Below are positions 1 to 6,936 of a stretch of 36,146 bases of DNA, in pieces. The stretch comes from Nitrososphaerota archaeon. Lineage in GTDB: Archaea; Thermoproteota; Nitrososphaeria; Nitrososphaerales; UBA183. The stretch lies in contig JAFMAU010000018.1 of NCBI GenBank assembly GCA_029784825.1, forward strand, positions 299 through 36,444. Reading direction: 5' to 3'. The notes under the pieces are model-generated. The model saw only the letters and a list, made by a program, of their open reading frames with translations. It did no database searches and was not told where the DNA came from. The translations under genes were made by a program, and so were the position numbers. Position 1 is the first letter of the stretch, and each line of letters starts with the position of its first letter.

Positions 1-153
1 AACGGCTCCCAACCCACGCATCCGACATCCTACTCTGGATTGGGCAATTACAACTTCCTTCCCGCTCCTCAGTCCTTCGCACCAGGAATCTACACAGTTG
101 CAATAGCTGACGAGTGGGGCCAGCTGGCTATAATGCACCTCACTGTCGAATAG
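1..153 (+). CDS. C-terminal fragment of a probable secreted protein
   Basis: Frame 1 is open from the first base to a TAG at 151-153, giving 50 residues that lack the 5' end. The fragment is rich in Ser, Pro, Asn and aromatic residues and ends in a beta-like stretch (IYTVAIADEWGQLAI) of the kind that closes small extracellular or cupredoxin/Ig-like domains in archaeal surface proteins. No catalytic motif is visible and the family cannot be named from this piece. Its composition is unlike a random frame, and the stop is followed by non-coding AT-richer sequence, so I take it as a real gene end. Confidence 0.55.
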   Translation, partial: NGSQPTHPTSYSGLGNYNFLPAPQSFAPGIYTVAIADEWGQLAIMHLTVE

Positions 154-365
154 AGAACGAGCGAACCAATCTTGCAAGAATTTTCAATCACCTACGGCAG
201 GCTATAGCTACGCCACTGGCCTATTAGCGGAGTCTGCTAACACACGCGATGGCCTTTTATCGAGATCCTCGACATCTGGAGTTCAGTCAAGCTAATTCGG
301 TCATCACCCACAGCCTGAAAGATGGGCCTCAACATTAAAGCGTTCTTCAAAGAAGACATCCGAAA
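154..365. other. Intergenic region with promoter for the DUF309 gene
   Basis: No convincing gene lies here; the minus-strand frame through it is antisense to the DUF309 gene. It holds a short inverted repeat (TTAGC 224-228, GCTAA 236-240), a TTTT run after the upstream stop that could aid termination, and an AT box at 334-340. Confidence 0.5.
334..340 (+). promoter_or_regulatory. Putative TATA box of the DUF309 gene
   Basis: The AT-rich ATTAAAG stands out in GC-rich flanks. Its centre is about 28 bp before the ATG at 366, the usual archaeal TATA-to-start-site distance, so the transcript would be leaderless or nearly so. Confidence 0.4.
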
Positions 366-926
366 ATGCGGTTCCTCGTCAGGCTGCGCGCGCCAGGTGT
401 CCCCAGGGAGGACCTGCTTCAGACCGTCGTCGCCATAGCCAAGACGCTCGGCGCCGACCCAAGGAACCCAAAGTGGACGTCTTACGGCGCCCTCGAGCTG
501 GACGTCTTCACCAAGACCAGGGATGACTTCGGCCTCTTCGTGTCGGCCGTCGGCCCTCTCGCGCCGTTGGAGTTCGCGACTGACCTGAACGTCTCTCGTC
601 CGCATAAGGAAGAGGCCGATCTGTTCTCCGAAGCAAGAGAGCTGTTCAACTCCGAACGCTACTGGGAGTGCCATGAGGTTCTCGAGGGAGTCTGGCGGAG
701 CAAGCAGGGTCAAGAACGGCGCCTCCTTCAGGGGGTGATCCTGGTCTGTGCTGCCTTGGTGCACCACCAGAAGGGGAACGACGACGTGGCGATGGGCGTC
801 CTCAGGAGGGCGGCAGCGCAGCTCGACTACCCGGAAGGGACGTACGGCGGCTTCGACCTTGCACGCCTTAGGCGAAGCGTCAGCGGGATGATCGGCACGG
901 GAAAGTTCGGCGCCTTCAGCCTCTAG
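366..926 (+). CDS. DUF309 domain protein
   Basis: A 186-residue protein. The C-terminal half (about residues 82-150) is a DUF309 domain: a helical segment with the signature H-E-x-x-E-x-x-W (ECHEVLEGVW; His103, Glu104, Glu107, Trp110), then a QG-x-I and a second helix with paired histidines (VHHQKG). DUF309 proteins are small helical proteins of unknown function in archaea and bacteria; the conserved His/Glu suggest metal or ligand binding, but no reaction is established. The N-terminal 75 residues (alpha/beta, starting RFLVRLRAPG) are an extension I do not recognise. The start is the first ATG and fits the AT box at 334-340. The stop shares a 4-bp CTAG overlap with the convergent membrane-protein gene. 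Confidence 0.8.
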   Translation: MRFLVRLRAPGVPREDLLQTVVAIAKTLGADPRNPKWTSYGALELDVFTKTRDDFGLFVSAVGPLAPLEFATDLNVSRPHKEEADLFSEARELFNSERYWECHEVLEGVWRSKQGQERRLLQGVILVCAALVHHQKGNDDVAMGVLRRAAAQLDYPEGTYGGFDLARLRRSVSGMIGTGKFGAFSL

Positions 927-1357
927 CCAAAGACCGGGAGGTTCATCGGGTTCGCCTGCTCGGAGATCCCGCCCTCCCTCCGAGTAGCGAGGAAGTTAGT
1001 CACGATCCCGATCACACCCAACGCGCCTCCCGCGGCGGCAGCGTAGGTCCAGCTCGCCGGATATGGGCCCATGGAGTAGGTCCAGGCAAACATGCCCATC
1101 GTCAGGAAAAAGAAGACTGACAGAGCCAACCCCGCTCTGTAGGCCACGAACGCTCCCCAGGTTCCGATCAACCCCACGACAAACAGGGCAAGGGTGAGCG
1201 CCGCCAGTGCATCCCAGTAAAGGGGGCTCAGATACGGCATTGGGCATCCGCTAAGGGGGCAGGAATACGGCGCCGATGTCAGGCTCAGGAGATACGCACC
1301 CAGCACCGCTTCCAGTAGGGTCGCCCCGCCTGCCGCCCTTCGGATGACGGATGTCAT
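923..1357 (-). CDS. Hypothetical four-helix membrane protein
   Basis: A 144-residue protein with four predicted membrane segments (about residues 12-28, 47-68, 75-95 and 103-120) and a short polar tail. A Cys pair (SCPLSGCP) sits in the first extracytoplasmic loop, near aromatic residues. No family is recognised. I chose the ATG at 1357 because it overlaps the upstream stop as ATGA; the longer frame upstream has arginine-rich shadow composition and lies inside the neighbouring gene. It is last in a four-gene minus-strand operon headed by a TrmB regulator, so it probably serves the same process. A role in membrane sensing or small-molecule handling would be inference only. Confidence 0.65.
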   Translation of the reverse strand: MTSVIRRAAGGATLLEAVLGAYLLSLTSAPYSCPLSGCPMPYLSPLYWDALAALTLALFVVGLIGTWGAFVAYRAGLALSVFFFLTMGMFAWTYSMGPYPASWTYAAAAGGALGVIGIVTNFLATRREGGISEQANPMNLPVFG

Positions 1358-1782
1358 CCGGTCATCGTCAGCTTGTAGTATCCCGCTTCGATGTTCTTGT
1401 TGACGTTGTCCTTGACGAGGTAAAGCCTGTGTATCGGGTTGGAGACGTTGGGCGTCAGGGAGTAATCTTTGCCCACCACGAACTCCAGCACCTGGCCGTC
1501 CCTGCATGCGTGCGTGATCTTCTTCCCGGGCTTGGCGCCGAGGCTGTTCATGGCGACGTCCTTCATCGTCGTGCAAGTGAACACGGCCCACTCTTCGCCG
1601 TCAAGGATTGTCTCGAACCCTACGCTGGCCTTCAGCGGTTCTCCGTACCGCTTGTCGTCACAGAATAGCTCCTTGCACCTCCTGCACCTCCAGACGTCGA
1701 CAACTCCCTGGAGGTAGCCGTCCCTGTTGACGTTGACCATGCCGATGAATACTATCTCATGCTCGTGGTTCGTTTCGACCAA
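1354..1782 (-). CDS. Conserved hypothetical protein with a CxxC zinc-ribbon-like start
   Basis: A 142-residue soluble protein. Near residue 33 the motif WRCRRCKELFC resembles one half of a zinc ribbon; further cysteines (VFTCTT, HACRDG) could complete a site. The rest looks beta-rich. I do not recognise a family. The start is a TTG at 1782, three bases after the upstream stop, and its stop overlaps the next start by 4 bp, so it is translationally coupled in the TrmB operon. The first ATG in frame (residue 15) would remove the segment preceding the Cys motif, so it is less likely. Confidence 0.65.
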   Translation of the reverse strand: MVETNHEHEIVFIGMVNVNRDGYLQGVVDVWRCRRCKELFCDDKRYGEPLKASVGFETILDGEEWAVFTCTTMKDVAMNSLGAKPGKKITHACRDGQVLEFVVGKDYSLTPNVSNPIHRLYLVKDNVNKNIEAGYYKLTMTG

Positions 1783-1785
1783 GGC

Positions 1786-2151
1786 TTACCTGCCCCCTCC
1801 CCCCGTGCTTTTCTCCGTTGCGGCCTCGTACACGGGGATGAGTTCCACTATCAGCTTGTCGATCCTCATCCTCCTCTCGTTGATCTCCCTTACCATCGCC
1901 TCCCGCCACGTCCTGTAGTGGTTCGCTATCCCAAGGCGCGGATGTACGGGTATGACCCTCTTCCCGTCCCCAGAGACGATCGCCATCCCCTTGTCGAGGA
2001 GCTTCGCCGCTTTCCTGGCTTGAGAGGAGGGGATGTGGCCTTCCCGGAGCAGCTTCAGATAGAGTACCGCGTCTTCGCGGTCCAGCCCGGCTTCAGTCCC
2101 GAGTCTCCTGACGACGTCTTCCTCGTCTCTCAGGTCGGCGCGCCCGCTCAC
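1786..2151 (-). CDS. Small TrmB-like winged-helix protein
   Basis: A 121-residue protein starting with GTG at 2151, whose GTGA overlaps the TGA of the upstream TrmB gene. The N-terminal half (EDVVRRLGTEAGLDREDAVL, then LYLKLLREG) is a helix-turn-helix typical of TrmB-type regulators. Next come a short wing with VIPVHPRLGIANHYR and a C-terminal amphipathic helix (about 85-110) suited to dimerisation. Small stand-alone TrmB-like proteins of this size occur in thaumarchaea. It lacks the large effector domain of the neighbouring TrmB, so the two might pair or antagonise each other (inference). The longer upstream frame is a shadow of the TrmB gene. Confidence 0.65.
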   Translation of the reverse strand: MSGRADLRDEEDVVRRLGTEAGLDREDAVLYLKLLREGHIPSSQARKAAKLLDKGMAIVSGDGKRVIPVHPRLGIANHYRTWREAMVREINERRMRIDKLIVELIPVYEAATEKSTGGGGR

Positions 2152-2912
2152 GCCTTGGTCGTCCCCGTCGAACTCCAGAGGAACTCGAAGTAGTCCTTCG
2201 CGAAGCTGGCGAGTCCGTGGTGGGAAGCCCAGATCGCAAGCGGCAGCCCCCCCTGCTCGCCGCCTCCTAGAAGCAGGACCACCTCCCTCGAGTCCGAGAT
2301 CAACCCTCCCCCGTACATGGTCTTCCTCATCCTTACTTCCGCGTACTTCGCGAGCGGGTCCAGCGCCTCCCTTGGGAGGTCGGGCGACGTCAGGATCAGG
2401 CACTTCACCCCCTTCTCTTTCAGGGCTGCCATCAGAGGCTCGATCCTGTCTGTGAAGGCCGCCAGCTGCGAAGGCAGGGCAATCAGAAGTTCTGTCCTGC
2501 AGTTCAGCAGCAGGTTCTTGACGCGCGAGAGAATCTCGTTCGTCCCCCTCATGATCCAGATGTCAGGCTTCTCCTGCTCCCCTCTGCTGACGTAGATCCC
2601 CATCAGCTCCTCGAGCGCGACCCGCTCTTTTTCCTGCCGCTCCGTCTCCTGCCTTGCCCGCAGCTCCTCGAGCGCCGTGTCAGGGGGCCTCGCCGTGTAG
2701 ACGATCGGCCTGCTCTTCTGCTCTTCCACGAGCCCACGACCGTGCAGCGATTCGAGCGCATCGTACACCTTGGAATACGGGATCCTCGCTGCCCTGCTCA
2801 CCTCGCTGGCGGTCATGGTCCCTCCTCTCAGGAGGGCCACGTATGCCTTGACTTCGCTCCCGGTCAGCCCTAATCCTTCCAGTGAAGTGGTTGCACGCTC
2901 GCTAAGGCTCAT
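2148..2912 (-). CDS. TrmB family transcriptional regulator
   Basis: A 254-residue protein. Residues 10-75 form the TrmB winged helix (LGLTGSEVKAYVALLRGG, then ASEVSRAARIPYSKVYDAL and a basic wing). A short coiled linker rich in Glu/Arg (about 80-105) follows, then an effector or regulatory domain (about 108-250) with the phospholipase-D-like fold common in this family (IWIMRGTNEILSRVKNLL). TrmB proteins sense sugars or other small molecules and act at promoters. The ATG at 2912 lies about 22 bp from an AT box at 2931-2938. It leads an operon of four overlapping genes and may regulate itself; the ligand is unknown. Confidence 0.85.
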   Translation of the reverse strand: MSLSERATTSLEGLGLTGSEVKAYVALLRGGTMTASEVSRAARIPYSKVYDALESLHGRGLVEEQKSRPIVYTARPPDTALEELRARQETERQEKERVALEELMGIYVSRGEQEKPDIWIMRGTNEILSRVKNLLLNCRTELLIALPSQLAAFTDRIEPLMAALKEKGVKCLILTSPDLPREALDPLAKYAEVRMRKTMYGGGLISDSREVVLLLGGGEQGGLPLAIWASHHGLASFAKDYFEFLWSSTGTTKA

Positions 2913-2930
2913 CCTTGGACCCCCAAAGGC

Positions 2931-2938
2931 CTAAATTC
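2931..2938. promoter_or_regulatory. Single AT box between two divergent genes
   Basis: CTAAATTC is the only AT-rich element between TrmB (start 2912, minus) and the zinc-ribbon gene (GTG 2960, plus). It lies about 23 and 26 bp from the two starts and could serve as TATA box in both directions. This spacing also decided the GTG start at 2960. Confidence 0.35.
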
Positions 2939-2959
2939 GTAGTTTGCCGCTCCGGACTT

Positions 2960-3145
2960 GTGCCGCCCTGCGCGCACGGGTCGCGTGAGTATATCGGTGT
3001 GGAGAAGACCGACGACGGGGTCAACGCCTACCACAAGTGCGTGGACTGCGGTGCGCTTCTCGTAACGTTGCCGTCGAAGGAGGTCGTAGGCGTGCCCGGG
3101 GTCAGGGTTGACCATCGCACCAACCATGAGGGTAACACTTCTTAA
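2960..3145 (+). CDS. Small zinc-ribbon-like protein
   Basis: A 61-residue protein with CxH near the N-terminus (PPCAHGSREYIGVEK) and CVDCGALLV in the middle. The C/H-C/C spacing would fit one zinc site. The pattern, a His/Cys start, IGVEKTDDGVNAYHKC, then CVDCG and VPGV, looks like a genuine small archaeal zinc-ribbon protein of unknown role. I preferred GTG 2960 over TTG 2915: the latter abuts the TrmB start and would leave no promoter space, while 2960 is about 26 bp after the AT box. Its stop lies inside the left arm of the dyad before tes. Confidence 0.55.
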   Translation: MPPCAHGSREYIGVEKTDDGVNAYHKCVDCGALLVTLPSKEVVGVPGVRVDHRTNHEGNTS

Positions 3146-3168
3146 CTTTTCACCCTCTGTAAAGTTAA
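3142..3168. promoter_or_regulatory. Inverted repeat (possible operator) upstream of tes
   Basis: TTAACTTT (3142-3149) and AAAGTTAA (3161-3168) are a perfect 8-bp inverted repeat with an 11-bp spacer. The right arm lies directly before the TATA box, at the BRE position, where a bound dimer would block or assist TBP/TFB. Confidence 0.45.
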
Positions 3169-3171
3169 AAT

Positions 3172-3179
3172 GCTTATAT
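3172..3179 (+). promoter_or_regulatory. TATA box of tes
   Basis: GCTTATAT is a near-ideal archaeal TATA box preceded by an A-rich BRE. Predicted transcription starts near 3203, giving a leader of about 12 nt before the ATG at 3216. Confidence 0.6.
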
Positions 3180-3215
3180 CCGCTGGAGACCGAGGAGAAT
3201 TCCAAGCGACTTCTG

Positions 3216-4889
3216 ATGGCCCAAATCGCAGACGTCAGTCTAGAACTCAGGAAGGAGGTATCCAAGGGGAACTTCATCCGCCAGACGCAGTCTATCTGTC
3301 CTGACTGCAACAGGATCCTGCCTGCTCTCGTCTTCGAGCGCGACAGCAAGGTGTGGATGACGAAGACCTGCCCTGAGCACGGCGAGACGGAGGAACTCTA
3401 TTTCGGCTCGTACGAGATGTACAGCAAGTTCTCACGCTATTGGAAGGACGGCAAGGGGACCCACGCAGCCAACGTGCCGATGGACGTCTGCTCGTGCCCG
3501 GCGAACTGCGGCCTCTGCTCCAACCACCTTTCCCATACAGGTCTGTCCAACATCATTGTGACAAACAGATGCGACCTGACCTGCTGGTACTGTTTCTTCT
3601 ACGTCAAGAAAGGGCTAGAGGGGGCGTATGTCTACGAGCCCACGCTAGACCAGATCAGAGAGATGGGGCGCTCGCTGAAGGCAGAAAGGCCGGTAGCCGG
3701 GAACTCGGTCCAGATCACCGGGGGCGAACCCACGATCCGCGAAGACCTCCCGACCATCATCAAGATACTCAAGGAGGAGGGGGTAGACCACATCCAGCTG
3801 AACACCAACGGGATCAACCTTGCGCTCAACCCGGGGCTTGCAAAGCGGCTGAAGGATGCTGGAGTCTCCAACCTCTACATGAGCTTCGACGGGGTCTCGC
3901 CGAAGACCAACCCGAAGAACCACTGGGAGGCGCCCTACGCCATTGACGCATGCCGCAAGGTCGGCGTCGGTGTCGTGCTGGTGCCTACAGTCATAAAGTC
4001 GATAAACGACCACGAGCTCGGAGACATCATCCGCTTCGGCCAGAAGAACATCGACACGGTCCACGCGGTCAACTTCCAGCCTGTTTCTCTCACAGGCAGG
4101 CTCACTAAGACGGAGAGGGCGAAATACAGGATCACGATTCCGGACTGCATCGACCGCATTGAAGAGCAGACAAACGGGATGATAACAAAGGACGGGTGGT
4201 TCCCTGTCCCGTCTTGCTCGCCAGTGACCGGGTTCATCGAGGCCTTCACAAAGAAGGACCAGTACGAGCTTTCGATACACTTTGCCTGCGGCGCCGGGAC
4301 CTACGTCTTCAACGACCCGGACAAGAACCGGCTGGTGCCGCTCCCAGAGTTCGTAGACATCCCAGGGCTCATCGAGTATCTGGACGAGAAGCAGGAGGAG
4401 ATATACTCCGGGACCAACCGCTACATCGTAGCCGCGAAGGTGTTGACGAGGATTTCGTCTTTCGTGAACAAGGAGAAGCAGCCAAAGAGCCTCAGCTTCG
4501 CAAAGTTACTCACCGACGCGCTGGTGAAGCACGACTACGCCGCGGTCGGCCAGTTCCACCTGAAGAGCATGTTCCTCGGAATGATGCACTTCCAGGACAA
4601 GTACAATCAGGACGAGGAGAGGCTGCAGCGCTGTGACATCCACTATCTCACGCCTGACCTGAGGATCATCCCCTTCTGCAGCTTCAACGTTATCCCCGAG
4701 TGGTACAGGGACAGGATCCAGCAAAAGTATGGCATGCCCATCGAGGCTTGGGAGGCAAAGACGGGCAAGAAACTGGAAGACGGACTCTACCGCGGCACTC
4801 TGAGGCGCGGCGGACACGTCCAAGGGTGCGGCTGCGCGGCGGGAGAGCACGGCGAACCCCTGCCCATCCAGCCAATCACCGGGACCTAG
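3216..4889 (+). CDS. tes: Tetraether lipid synthase-type radical SAM protein
   Basis: A 557-residue protein. Residues 28-52 hold a zinc-binding start (CPDC, then TCPEHG). A cysteine cluster follows at 92-101 (CSCPANCGLC). The radical SAM motif is CDLTCWYC (Cys119, 123, 126), and the SAM-binding GGEPT is near residue 170. A C-terminal SPASM-like cysteine set ends in GCGCAAGEHG. Length, order and the N-terminal FIRQTQSICPDC signature match the Tes/MJ0619 family, which joins two archaeol chains tail to tail to make tetraether (GDGT) membrane lipids. ATG 3216 was chosen over the frame start at 3108 because the TATA box at 3172-3179 lies between them. Paralogues with other roles exist, so lipid synthesis is likely but not certain. 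A UbiA gene for an earlier step of the same pathway is at 28115. Confidence 0.88.
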   Translation: MAQIADVSLELRKEVSKGNFIRQTQSICPDCNRILPALVFERDSKVWMTKTCPEHGETEELYFGSYEMYSKFSRYWKDGKGTHAANVPMDVCSCPANCGLCSNHLSHTGLSNIIVTNRCDLTCWYCFFYVKKGLEGAYVYEPTLDQIREMGRSLKAERPVAGNSVQITGGEPTIREDLPTIIKILKEEGVDHIQLNTNGINLALNPGLAKRLKDAGVSNLYMSFDGVSPKTNPKNHWEAPYAIDACRKVGVGVVLVPTVIKSINDHELGDIIRFGQKNIDTVHAVNFQPVSLTGRLTKTERAKYRITIPDCIDRIEEQTNGMITKDGWFPVPSCSPVTGFIEAFTKKDQYELSIHFACGAGTYVFNDPDKNRLVPLPEFVDIPGLIEYLDEKQEEIYSGTNRYIVAAKVLTRISSFVNKEKQPKSLSFAKLLTDALVKHDYAAVGQFHLKSMFLGMMHFQDKYNQDEERLQRCDIHYLTPDLRIIPFCSFNVIPEWYRDRIQQKYGMPIEAWEAKTGKKLEDGLYRGTLRRGGHVQGCGCAAGEHGEPLPIQPITGT

Positions 4890-4906
4890 AACCGTTCGAC
4901 CGGTTC
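4889..4906 (+). terminator. Hairpin just after tes
   Basis: GAACCG (4889-4894) and CGGTTC (4901-4906) form a 6-bp stem with a 6-nt loop starting at the last base of the tes stop codon. There is no long T run, so termination is only suggested. Confidence 0.3.
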
Positions 4907-4949
4907 CGTCTCACAGCTTATCTACCCTGCAAGGTGGTCCGCTACAGAA

Positions 4950-5879
4950 TTGGCCATCAAAGCCAACCTGCGCGCCCGTAAAAGAAGAAGGCGAATCCTT
5001 TGGACGTCCGTCCTCGCTGTGATAGTGGCGCTGCTCGTGGTCGTGTACTTCGTGGCCGCCATGGGCAACAACCCCTACGAGAGTTACATTGGACAGCCCG
5101 TCCCTGCATCCCTCCTCCAGCAGATCACCGGGGTCAGCGACGCCACCCTGTCCGCCGTGGGTGCTCAAAGCGGAGTCACCGCCCCAGCCAGCATATCGGG
5201 GACCCCGCTGACGTCCGGCGGAAAGCCGGAAGTGCTCTACATCGGGGGCGACTTCTGCCCGTACTGTGCCATCGAGCGCTGGGCTCTCGTCGTCGCCCTT
5301 TCTCACTTCGGGTCATTCCAGGGCCTTGAGTACATGATGTCGTCAAGCACAGACGTCAACCCTGACACCCCGACCTTCACGTTCTCCAACGTCACGTACA
5401 AGAGCAACTACATCACTTTCGTCCCGGTTGAAGAGTTCGGCAGGCAGGGCCAGTCGCAGGTGATCCAGGCATTGACTTCCGAGCAGCAGGCTCTCATTGC
5501 TCAGTACGACACCTGCTCATCAGGCCAGAACGGCGGGATACCATTCGTCGACATCGGGAACCAGTACGCGGTAAACTGCGGTGCGCAGTTCACCCTCCCG
5601 AACACTCCAGGCAGTCCGGCCCCCAACATCGTGGGTATGAATTGGACTCAGATCGCCTCGCAGCTGAACACCCCCAGTAGCGGCATATCGCAGCGCATCG
5701 ACGGTGCTGCAAACACTCTGATCTCCGCGATCTGCAAGGCTACCGGCGGAGTTCCGAGTTCCGTCTGCAGCCAGGGCTACGCCAACCAGACGCTCGCCTA
5801 TGTCCAGCAGGCATTTCCCACTTCGCAGGCTCCCTTGGCTTTGCTCTCGCGCCCGGCTGACCAGACTTGGACCGACTGA
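4950..5879 (+). CDS. DUF929 family membrane-anchored thioredoxin-like protein
   Basis: A 309-residue protein. A basic N-terminus (RARKRRRR) is followed by one membrane helix (about 17-37), which predicts an extracytoplasmic body. The core has [17 protein letters not shown] with a CPYC redox motif (Cys103, Cys106) as in thioredoxin/DsbA folds, and an [10 protein letters not shown] helix after it. Three more cysteines lie in the second half (YDTCSS, VNCG, ICKATGG with VCSQG). DUF929 proteins are known from Sulfolobales and thaumarchaea. The start is TTG 4950; no ATG/GTG exists before the membrane helix. It overlaps the VKOR gene by 13 bp, so I infer that it is the oxidant or isomerase whose disulfide is regenerated by VKOR. 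Confidence 0.8.
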   Translation: MAIKANLRARKRRRRILWTSVLAVIVALLVVVYFVAAMGNNPYESYIGQPVPASLLQQITGVSDATLSAVGAQSGVTAPASISGTPLTSGGKPEVLYIGGDFCPYCAIERWALVVALSHFGSFQGLEYMMSSSTDVNPDTPTFTFSNVTYKSNYITFVPVEEFGRQGQSQVIQALTSEQQALIAQYDTCSSGQNGGIPFVDIGNQYAVNCGAQFTLPNTPGSPAPNIVGMNWTQIASQLNTPSSGISQRIDGAANTLISAICKATGGVPSSVCSQGYANQTLAYVQQAFPTSQAPLALLSRPADQTWTD

Positions 5880-6319
5880 GCAAGGCCTTCTTAGCGCTGG
5901 CTGCCGTCGGAGTGGTCATCGCGTTATACCACGGATATGACGAAATCACAGCGTACACTGGCCCAGGTTCGAACGCTTGCAGCGCCTTCACCAACGTCAA
6001 CCCGTTCCTGTCGTGCACGACCGTCTTCGCCAGCGGGTACGCCACCCTCCCCCCGAACTCGAACGGTCTCCCGCTGTACGTCCTCGGGCTAGTATGGTTC
6101 CCTCTCATGCTTGCCGTAGGAGCGTGGTCCGCCAAGACGCGTGGTTCCTTGAACGGAGACGTAGTGGTCCCCTTGCTGATGGTCGGGAACATATTCACGC
6201 TGTATCTGTGGTATCTCGAGCTCGGGGTGATACACGCCCTCTGCCCAATATGCGTAGGGATGTACTTCGTAAACTACGCCATGACCGCGCTGGCCGCCAA
6301 GGCTCTCCTGACCGCGTAG
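5867..6319 (+). CDS. VKOR family quinone-linked disulfide oxidoreductase
   Basis: A 150-residue, four-helix membrane protein. It has the VKOR features in order: an extracytoplasmic loop with Cys38 and Cys50 (NACSAF, FLSCTT), the NGLPLYVLG segment before helix 2, and the active-site CPIC (Cys126, Cys129) in the last helix pair, followed by [14 protein letters not shown] replaces DsbB in many archaea: it takes electrons from a thioredoxin-like partner and passes them to quinone, driving disulfide formation outside the cytoplasm. The TTG start at 5867 overlaps the DUF929 gene, which supplies the expected partner. It ends 5 bp from the convergent HxlR gene. Confidence 0.88.
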   Translation: MDRLSKAFLALAAVGVVIALYHGYDEITAYTGPGSNACSAFTNVNPFLSCTTVFASGYATLPPNSNGLPLYVLGLVWFPLMLAVGAWSAKTRGSLNGDVVVPLLMVGNIFTLYLWYLELGVIHALCPICVGMYFVNYAMTALAAKALLTA

Positions 6320-6324
6320 GGTAC

Positions 6325-6762
6325 CTAGCCGACTGACTTTCGAAGGTAGAGTATCACCGGCTCCCCAAGTTTCGCCAGGAGCTCCCCCTTCTTCGAGAGT
6401 GAATACTTCACTTTGGGCGGTTTCGACCTAAGCACCTCTCTCTGGATGAACCCGAGGCCTTCCAGGTCTCTGAGCTTCTTGGAAAGGACCTGCGAAGTGA
6501 TGCCGTGAAGCACCCGTTTGATCTCTCCGAAGCCTGCTGACTTCAGCGAGTAGACCGTCAGGATTATCTCCACAGACCATTTGCTGAAGACCTTCTTGGT
6601 GAGGCTGACGTTGTCTTCGACGGCCCCCGCCTCGCCGCGGTAAGACATCGCCCCGGCGGTGCTCGCCTGCTTGACGAAGGAAGTCGCGGCGTCGGCGAAC
6701 TCCTGGAACTCCCTCTCCAGCTCTCTCGCCTTTTCAGAATGCGGGGCTCCGCCAGTCTGCAT
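6325..6762 (-). CDS. HxlR family winged-helix regulator
   Basis: A 145-residue protein from ATG 6762. The HxlR domain (about 55-140) shows KWSVEIILTVYSLKSAGFGEI, then RVLHGITSQVLSKKLRDLE, and a wing with REVLRSKPPKVKYSLSKKG. HxlR regulators are small dimers that often respond to redox stress or aldehydes through a cysteine; here no cysteine is present, so cysteine redox sensing is unlikely. An N-terminal acidic helical extension of about 50 residues is unusual for the family. A TTG at 6786 is an alternative start; the TATA box at 6811-6818 would place the RNA start near it. Targets may include the adjacent disulfide pair or the secreted protein at 6937 (inference). Confidence 0.82.
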   Translation of the reverse strand: MQTGGAPHSEKARELEREFQEFADAATSFVKQASTAGAMSYRGEAGAVEDNVSLTKKVFSKWSVEIILTVYSLKSAGFGEIKRVLHGITSQVLSKKLRDLEGLGFIQREVLRSKPPKVKYSLSKKGELLAKLGEPVILYLRKSVG

Positions 6763-6810
6763 CGCGTCTTCGCCCTCGCGGTACAACCGGCGGCACGGCT
6801 CCCTGGCCGC

Positions 6811-6818
6811 TTATAAGA
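6811..6818 (-). promoter_or_regulatory. TATA box of the HxlR gene
   Basis: TTATAAGA (minus TCTTATAA) stands in GC-rich flanks. RNA start is predicted near 6788, so either the TTG at 6786 (leaderless) or ATG 6762 is used. Confidence 0.45.
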
Positions 6819-6856
6819 GAAAGGGACCGCGCGTCCTCCCAAGCCCTCTCACTTCT

Positions 6857-6882
6857 CGTTCCAACAGCGTTCCAACCCGTTC
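6857..6882 (+). repeat. Tandem CGTTCC motif upstream of a secreted-protein gene
   Basis: CGTTCCAAC occurs at 6857-6865 and 6868-6876, followed by CGTTC at 6878-6882. The 10-11 bp period puts the copies on one helix face, typical of a regulator array. Similar CGTTCC copies occur at 8203-8218 before the next secreted-protein gene. Confidence 0.4.
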
Positions 6883-6903
6883 GGGGACGGGCGTACCTGG
6901 GGG

Positions 6904-6912
6904 TTCCTAATC
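6904..6912 (+). promoter_or_regulatory. Putative promoter of the DUF4382-like gene
   Basis: TTCCTAATC matches the element before the gene at 8248 (TTCCTTATC) and lies about 28 bp before the ATG at 6937, predicting a leaderless mRNA. Confidence 0.35.
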
Positions 6913-6936
6913 TCCCCTGGGGGTCAACGCTCCCCG

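Noticed and set aside
237..767. Minus-strand frame of 176 residues
   Set aside because: It is antisense to the DUF309 gene, starts with charged low-complexity sequence and has no recognisable domain.
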